From assembly GCF_037325665.1 (NCBI RefSeq), contig NC_090245.1, positions 104,943,686-105,007,685 on the forward strand: 64,000 nucleotides of DNA, given 5' to 3'. Position numbers and translations under genes: made by a program. How positions within the stretch are numbered: the first letter of the stretch is position 1; each line of letters starts with the position of its first letter. The notes below the pieces were generated by a model, which saw only the letters and a program-made list of their open reading frames with translations, was not told where the DNA came from and ran no database searches. The DNA comes from Littorina saxatilis. Lineage: Eukaryota; Mollusca; Gastropoda; Littorinimorpha; Littorinidae. Shown here one piece after another: positions 39,101 to 48,100 of the stretch.

Positions 39101-42100
39101 TTCATTCTGACTGTCGACCAGTTCAAGAGTATTGCAGAACAGAGACTGGCTTGGGTCCCCCAGTCGGATGGTAATCGCTGTGTCTTTCACTTTCCAGATC
39201 AGAATTTTCGCACAGCAAAATTTGCCATATAACATCCCTGCATCTTTCTGGAAACACGGCAACATAACAAAAAAACATTCAAAATTCCTTGAAACTACAT
39301 AAAACCCATAGGTTTCATTAATTGAAAGACAACTTTGCCAGTGTATAGTCTCACCACTAAAACTTCCAGTGATGTGCCTGTGTTTAATTTTCCACTTGCT
39401 TCCAATTATCACTGCTGCTGAGTTTTGTTACATTTTAGTCTCGGATTCTTCCTAAAAGTTGCTGCTTTTGTGATTAATCGTTGCTTTGTATATAACTTTC
39501 AGTGCTGTCTGCATAGCTGTTAGTACACTGAAAAACATATACATGTACACAAGAAGCCCAAACCCAAAGTAACAAGAAGAGCAAACGCTCGATCGAGTCA
39601 CTTTCGCAGTTCTGAATATTATATGAGGCATCAGATGGACAGGAAGAAATTGCTATTCACAACACAATGAGTCACGTTCACATAAAATTTGAGCCCGGTC
39701 ACTTTTATAGTTTCCGAGAAAAGCCCAACGTTAAGTTGTGTGTTGCCGAACAGAAAAGGCTAGTTATCTCCCTTGTTTTTCTGATAACGTTCGTAAAAGG
39801 CTACAGATGTAAATACTTTGATGTAAAGAATAATCCTACAAAGTTTCAATCACATCCGATGAACTTTGTCAAAGATATAAAATGTCTAATTTTTCCTTTG
39901 ACGCTGACCTGTGACCTTGAAAAAGGTCAAAGGTCAACGAAACCATCGTTAAAGTGTAGAGGTCATTGGAGGTCACGACTAAACAAAATATGAGCCCGAT
40001 CGCTTTGATAGTTTCCGAGAAAAGTCCAACGTTAAGGTGGTGTCTACGGACGGCCGGCCGGACGGCCGGCCGGCCAGACGGCCGGCCGGACAGACTAACA
40101 CTGACCGATTACATAGAGTCACTTTTTCTCAAGTGACTCAAAAACTGGCAAAAAGGAAACGAATAAACTAAATATTTTACCAAAGAGCACAGGCACTCAG
40201 CAAGTTGTTTCAGCACCGACGCCACTTGCAGCCAGCTCAGGGGGGGAGAACTCTTGTCACGCAGACGTTTGAGTAGGCTTCCATTGCCGTCTGGCATGCA
40301 CTCATAGATGATCCGAGTAGGGGAGGTGATCATGAAGCCATAAACTCGTACAAAGAAATGGCTTCGTTCATGCAGCTTCAAAAGGAGTTCTGCCCCTTTC
40401 CTGTAAGCCTGAACAAAATATCACAATAAAATAAATGGCATATATAGCATGTAAAACAGACTGGGTGATTCCGCGAAAGATCTGCAAACAAATTTTTTCA
40501 TTGAAGTTCTTGCCTTCGTGAAATATTGTGTTCGTCTAAAAATAAAATAAAATAAATACCCTGATGGAAGTATTTTGCCCTGTCTTTTAACATCTCTGTG
40601 CATTAGCACAGCATCTGAACAGCTTACAAAATTAATGTATTCTTATTTGTTTTGTATTCTTATCACCTCCCTTCATTCATTTAAAATTTGGTCTAGGAAA
40701 ACAGGACATTCAGAATTGGACGGTTCTTGAACGTAGCAGAAAACAACAACAAAAACACCCTAGATTATACAACTTGGAGTTTCAAATAATCAGGTTGGGG
40801 AACTACTGTCCTGAAAAAACTCTGAAATTGGCCGGGGTTCATGAGCCTCCAGGGCCCTGGTGGGGGCGGATTCATGGGTGCAACCTGGAAAATTCCAAAA
40901 ACCGGCAAAAGTTGGGGTCCAGCCTTTTTAGTATTTAAAATGCCAAAAAAAAACTCTCCTGGAACAAAAACATCGGCAGCCGATGAAACCAAAAACCGGC
41001 TGCCGGCATGTAGCCGGCAGAGTTGCACCCATGCGGATTACAGTAGAACGGCCTTTCAAGACTCCCCAATTTAAGACTACCCCCCTTTTTAAGACTCCCT
41101 CCTTTTTAAGGCCTGATTTTCTCAGATTTCTTAAGGTCTTAAAAGGGGGGTTCCACTGTAGAAGGTAAGCCCTCTCTCTGCCAACATTGATTTTGGGTAT
41201 CGGGAGGCCTCTGACCTGGCGGGAAAATTCATTATTTCTGGACAGTGTACCACAGCACATGGGCCAGATTGGAAACAAACTGTACTACACTTATTTACAC
41301 CCCCGGTATAGGGGTGTGTATAGGTTTCGCTCGATGTGTTTGTGTGTTTGTGTGTTTGTGTTCGCATATAGATCTCAAGAATGAACGGACCGATCGTGAC
41401 CAAACTTGGTGAACAGGTTCTATACATTCCTGAGACGGTCCTTACAAAAATTGGGACCAGTCAAACACACGGTTAGGGAGTTATTGGTGGATTAAGATTC
41501 TACAAGGACTTATAGAGGGACATATTAATGGTCAAAGGGAAATAACCTTCTCAGTTGGTGGCAGTGAGAATGGTTATTTCCCTTTGACCAACGGGGGTGT
41601 TTTTCCTACCTCGGAGGAATTTCTTGTTTTTAATATTTTTTATCAGAAGTTTTCTCCTACAAAATGATTTTTCATCTTAAGAAAATGTGCGGGTCTGAGG
41701 AGAATTTCCCAGCCCATTCAATTCACATTACATAAATAGCTGCTCACCTCATGTACCGCTGCACTTTTGTGGGTGACCTTTTTCAAGATGGCCTCTCGCC
41801 CCTGGTCCATCTGCTTGAAGCGATACACAGTACTGAACTCGCCCTGTGCTGAAATGTTAGAAATGGAATGTGCATATGGACACTTACTTCTTGGCTTCAT
41901 CAGAATTGAAAACGGAAAAGAATCATTCTTTCCCGAGACATAAGCTGTCCCCCCCCCTCCCCCCCCCCCCTCCCTCATGATTGTTGGTCAACCTTCTCCA
42001 CACTTCTCATCCTGTTTCATTATCTGATTTCATTCCCATGTTTCTGAAATTGTCACAGATGTAGATTCATATGCACGGAAAAGGTCACTGTAGGAGTGCA

Positions 42101-45100
42101 AGAAAAAGAATTAAAAAAAAGATTTGACAATCATAATTTCCTTTTCTTGTACACACACTCACATACCAGGGTAGGATCAAGGGGGTAATGGAGGGGGGGG
42201 GGGTGTCAAAATTGTGGCCGGGGTACAGGGGCTGTCGAGGTTGTGATGAGGCCCAGAGGCTCAAGACAATGTAACTTTATTAGGTGCATTGTAGGCCTCT
42301 CCTGGAAGATAGCAAGGCTAATCACACCGTGTCCAGTAACACCAACAGACAGAACTTTTTTTTCTTTCTTTATCTTCTCTTTTTGGGGGTGAAGGGGGGG
42401 GTAAATCTAGAACCCCTGGAACCCCCCTCCTAGATCCGCCCCTACACACAGCCCTCATATTACCTTCAAAAATATTTGTAAGAATATCAGGTATGCCATA
42501 CAACCAAAATATATGCAGTTGTAATGAACACAGCTCACCTATCATACTCAATACGCTCTGAGGCACCTGATCATCTCTGTAGAGCAGCGGTTGGTCGCCC
42601 GTGTCGTTAGATCTTCTCTTGCCCGTCCTCTCGCTCTCCACTCCCGCGTAGGAGTAATAGTACTCTGACATACTGTCGTCTTGCAGAAACTGCATGGCCC
42701 CGCACACATTCTCCTCTGTTGGCGAGAAAACAAACTTCGTCAACTGAAGGAACTGACTCTAATGAAACTACAGTTGAACCTTGCTAGCCTTCCCGGGATG
42801 GTCAAATCTCAAATTAAATAACATATTCTTACTCCGAATCACATACTGCTAATGTGATTCGGGTAAGTATATTAATTAAATGAAAATTTATCTAGGAAAT
42901 TTTGCATTAAATAACATATTCTTACTCCGAATCACATTAGCAGTATGTGATTCGGGTAAGTATATTAATTAAATGAAAATTTATCTAGGAAATTTTGCAT
43001 TAAATAACATATTCTTACTCCGAATCACATTAGCAGTATGTGATTCGGGTAAGTATATTAATTAAATGAAAATTTATCTAGGAAATTTTGCATTTGAACT
43101 CACCAACCGGGCGAGTAACTTCAAGACTGTTATAATAGCACGCCAGAATTTTTGCTGGCCCGGTTCATAGCACAGTCGCTGCATCTGCAGTGTTTATACG
43201 GCTCTGACACTCAATATTACAACCAAAAGTGTTGCATTGGACCAGAATGTTCAATGGCCAGCCGGGCGGTTTCTACTAGCCAGGCAGATTATTTACTCGC
43301 CCCTGGCGATCGGGTGGACGATTTGGCCATCCCTGCCTTCCACAAATTTGAGATCAGACCTCAAGATAAAGCATCATAAAGCACCTTAAGTGGTAGTGGA
43401 AGCTTGTCTAATGTGAGGATGTCTCATTATGAAAGACACCTGCTGAGTGTACATATATACTGAACTTGGCCTAAGTATACCTGTCAATAAAATGACATAA
43501 TATAGCAAAAATTGTATTGTCCTTTAAAATGAAAACATGTACATTCAAATGTAAATTTAGTCCCACTCTACATGTAACCCGAAGGTGAATCTTTTGATTC
43601 TGTGGCTTTACTATCTTTTCGACATCATCACAAAAACATACAGCACAGTACAGTGATATTTTGTATTTAACTCTTTCCTGTTTTGCTTATTTGTGAGGAT
43701 AAAAAAGCTAAGTAAACAAAACAAAAACTCCCAACAGGTAATACTTCTGCACATTATTTGTCAACAGGATTACATAATTTCCTTCCCTCACCTTTGGGGA
43801 AAATGAGTCGACCAAGACCGAGGGTAGTGGTCAGGCAATACCACAAGTCCTGCTTGTTTTCAAACAACTTCATTTCACTTCCAACTTGAACTTGGAAGTC
43901 CATGCTGCCATTTGCTTTGTTGACAGTGAAGTGAATGTTGTAGGTGGTGATCTCTTTGTTTCCATCTTCCTCCTTCAGTACTGTTGCATGCAGAAGGTTG
44001 AAGTCCTCAGTGTCCTGATACAGCATGTAAAAGGCTTCACGCTGTGCTAGCCGCTCATCATTCTCTTTGAGTTCTCGCACATAACGTCTTGCATCTTCCT
44101 CCCTGTTGAAGGAAATACTCTGCAGTGTTTCATGTGTGACCCTCACAGACAGGTTGCTTTGTATTGCGAAGTCAAAACTACCTATTCATTTCTATCACAG
44201 AACATCAAGTACCATACTTTCGGGACTATAAGCCGCAACTTTTTTCCTCAACTTTGACACCTGTGCCCTATTGACTGGTACTGCCTTTGTGTATGGCTAA
44301 AGAAGAGTACAGATGTACCCAAATGGCTATACAAAGAAAGGGCACAGTCCCTCTCTAGTGATATGCATGTACAGTGGTACCTGCAATGTGTGGCCCCTCC
44401 GATGAGAGGACACCTCCCTTAAAAGGACGCTTTCTGTTGTCCATTTGTCTATTATCCCTACCAAAATATACCTGTCATGACAGGCCACCTCCAATGTAAG
44501 GACACTTCTGGCTGGTCCCAAGGGTGTCCTTTCATCTCAGGTACCACTGTATCTGCTTCTTTGACCTGGACAAAGTTCTCTCTCATCATGCAACTATGTC
44601 ATTGACCCCGGGGTCAGAGAGTCAATGTCTGTAAGCTAGGGTAGGCAGCTGGTCATTGACCTGAGGTCACAAGGCCAAACAGCTCTGAGAATGCAGGATC
44701 TTTGATCTCACTGCACATCAGGGAGAAAACTATTTCCATTCTGTATATTTCCTCTGATTTGCGCCCAATACACTGGAAGCGCCTATTGTGTGGATTTTTC
44801 TAATTTTAAACTTAAAAAGTTGGGGTTGTGCCTTTTACAACGAAGCGCCTTATAGTCCCAAAAATATGGTATGCACAAACACAAATGTGCACACACAGAC
44901 AGACAAACAAATAGACACACATTCATTGTCATTATCTGGGCTCGTAGTCGTATACCCTCTGAATAGATCATCTTACCAAGTCTGCTCAGTGTGCGCAAAG
45001 TAACCCTCGAACACACACACCAACACACACACCAACACACAAACTGAGAAAGGAAACACACTCGCATCAGTCCCCGATAGCCATATCCGTCGTAGGGACG

Positions 45101-48100
45101 TTAAAAAACAATACACAAACACGCCTGGATAAAACCATGACCTCCTCAAAACACCTTACTAAGTTTGATAAGAATGTGCAGGATGGACAGAATAGTTGAC
45201 AGTTGTGCAGGGAAAGAGCAGTCCAGTCAAACCCCCATATACGCCCTCCAACAATCTGACAAAATCGGGTCTTAAAAAGGAGGGAGTCTTAAAATGGGGG
45301 TAAATTTACAGAGGATCTGAATAGGAAATCCAAAAAACTAAGGTCTTAAAAGGGAGGAAGTCTTAAATTGGGGGGGGTCTTAAAAGGGAGGAAGTCTTAA
45401 ATTGGGGGTTCTTAAAAGGGGGTACAACAGTATTGCGGTTTCACTCACTCTGTGGGGCCAAAGCAGTGCAGATCCCTTAACACCTGAAGACTGGGGGCCG
45501 CCAGATGCTCAACGTTCAGACTCTCGTAGTAGTTGTACTTGAGGCGACAGTACGTTTCCAGCACTGACAGGAACGACTTGGCTGAAGCTTGGTTGGGCAA
45601 ATCCAAAACCTGCAGCATGAGAATTCAGGGCAAATGTTACCAGGGTTTGTGCTCATTTACAGCTAGAGCTCTCAACTTGAGTAAAGTCATGCATGTTGCC
45701 ATTTGGAACTAGTTTCAAGAGACACATGAATGCTGTGATCTGAAATCCTGATTCATTGCATATATCAAAAGTATTATATCACTCCCATAAAACAACAACA
45801 AATGTCTATTTTTCCTGAGAAATGTAAACCCAGGTCAGGTACAAGAACACAGCAGGTAACAGATTTATCATATTTGTCATTTATCTGATTTCTACCTGCC
45901 ACACACAAATAAAGAAGATTCACACCAGTTTTACTAACGTGTTTTTTTCATTGACAAAATAGACAAATATTAGTTACACTTCAGTGTTGAACTTCTTCTG
46001 TATGATGAGTGAATACCAGTTTATAAAATACCAGAATAAAAGTTTAAACCATTCACTCCCATAAGAAAAAAAAGGTGTACATAATAAATGTGCGATGTGC
46101 GTTTTTTAATGTTTTCCTACCATTGGCGGGCCGAGCTGAATTTGCAGAACAATGCGGCACTTCTGGTTTTCCGCTCTCGTGCTCTCACTTTCTAATATCA
46201 CAGCTCCAGTGATGTCCTTCAGATGGGCCTTGAATCTCTGAAATGAAACATCAGCAAAGATAACATGAGTTACTGTGATGGTTGGCACTCAAGACAAACC
46301 TAAGTGTGAACTAGAAGAATGTGTGTGTACATGTGCACATGTGTATGTACTTGTGCAAGTGTGTGTCACAGTGTGTGTGTGTGAGTGTGAGTGTGTGTGT
46401 GTGTGTGTGTGAACATGTGCAAATGTGTGTATGTGAAAACATGTACAAATGCGTGCGTGTGTGTGTGTGTGCGTGCGTGTACATGCATGTGATCATGTAC
46501 ACACTCGTACATCCGAGTGATTGTGTGAGTGGTGATATGCAACGCACAAAGACTACAGATACAAGAAATAATCACGGACATTACCTTGTTGAAGTACACT
46601 CCAGGCACACAGCCATCCTGATGGGGTTTGATCACCAGTTCCACCGACGTTGATGGAAGGGGACCCAATTCCTCTGCAAACAAAGTAGCAAGCCAATTTG
46701 AGCAACCAGGACCAACCAAAAGTAACAACTACAAAACTTCAGTTAAAAAGAACTATATTTTAAGAATAAAACGCACGGTCTGATAAGAAGCTCAACATAT
46801 TTTCGATGAACAGCAGCAAATGTGGCTTATCGTAAATGCAAGCAATTTACAATTAAACACCATTCAAGTTTTAATTTAGAGTGAAATATATGTTTTGTCA
46901 CGTGTGTGTTTGCATTTATATGCACATGTCATATGTGTGTGTGTGTGTGCTTTTTTTTGTTGTTGCTTGTTTGTGTGTGTGTGTGTGTATGTGTGTGTGT
47001 GTGTGTGCATGTGCGTGTATATATGTGTGTTTTTGTGTGTGTCCATGCGTGCGTGCGTGCATGTGTCTATGCATGCAGATGAGCACACACACCCTAAGAC
47101 CTACCTCCATTCTCCCCTCTCTGAGCACGGTAGTTCTCCACTTTCTCGGCAGGGAAATACTCAAGGAGGTAGTACGGCACGACCTTGCTCAGAAAGCCTT
47201 CCACGAAGTTGTAGCGGATGCGAGTGAGATTCTCCTCGCCCCACTTCTCAAAGAAATCCTTGATGTACGTGTGCATGAAGCGACGTGAGAGAAAGCGCAT
47301 GAGAGGGTCAATGATGTTGTACTCTTTCTCCAGTTCTGTTGTCATCTTCTTGGGGAGAAGGCGGGGAATGTTCATCAGGGTCACCTTGCCGCGGATGCGA
47401 TGTAGGGTAGTTATTTCCTTCAAGGGCATTTGAAGAAGCCTTGGCCCGGATGCCTGTACATGGATAAAGGTGTTGTGTTAACCCTATTTGTACTACATTG
47501 CCTCACAGCAGCAGTTTTTCTGGCCTATATAGTTGCCTCAGGCATTCAATGAAAACACGGATAGTCAATCTAAAAGTGCCATTACTTTCTTATTTTTCAA
47601 CCCATGCATTTACAATTTTGTACAAGTAGGCCACAGACATAGTTCTTAATAAACCTGCAGTGGTTGCTATGGTAACAACTTAGCGGCCATCTTGGAACAG
47701 TAGGTTATACATGCACTTACAATTGTAAACAAACAATACCATGCTAGCCTGTCCCACCACGATTGCAAACATGACCAGTACTAGTGCTTGGTTGTTGATC
47801 ATCATCACCACTGTCACTTTCTGGCTTATTCAGCACATTGCATTCTGATTCTGTGTCATCTTCAGGCTTGTCATTACTGTCACTGTTTAGTGTTATCTGG
47901 CAGAGCACATCCTGTACTGTTAGTCGCCAAAGATGAGACACTTCTGTGCTTCGATCTGAAGAAAAGCACGCTGAAAAAAACTCTTTTTGGACGATTACCA
48001 GATTTTTTTGGTACCAAATTTCAGCATGCTTTTCTTTAAATCGAAGCGCAGAAATGTCTCATCTTTGGCGACTAACAGTACAGGATGTGCTCTGCCAGAT

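Noticed and set aside
39667-39993. Conserved 108-codon frame present in both family Y copies
   Set aside because: The two copies are nearly identical as DNA, so the shared frame only shows recent duplication. It has no domain and lies in a non-coding element.
42814-43093. CRISPR-like array
   Set aside because: Only three units, with no unique spacers, in a eukaryotic intron; these are tandem palindromic repeats. The satellite at 63 kb was rejected for the same reason.
46311-47100. Cys/Val-rich and His/Thr-rich frames of 70-135 codons
   Set aside because: Translations of TG/CA repeats between JAK exons.
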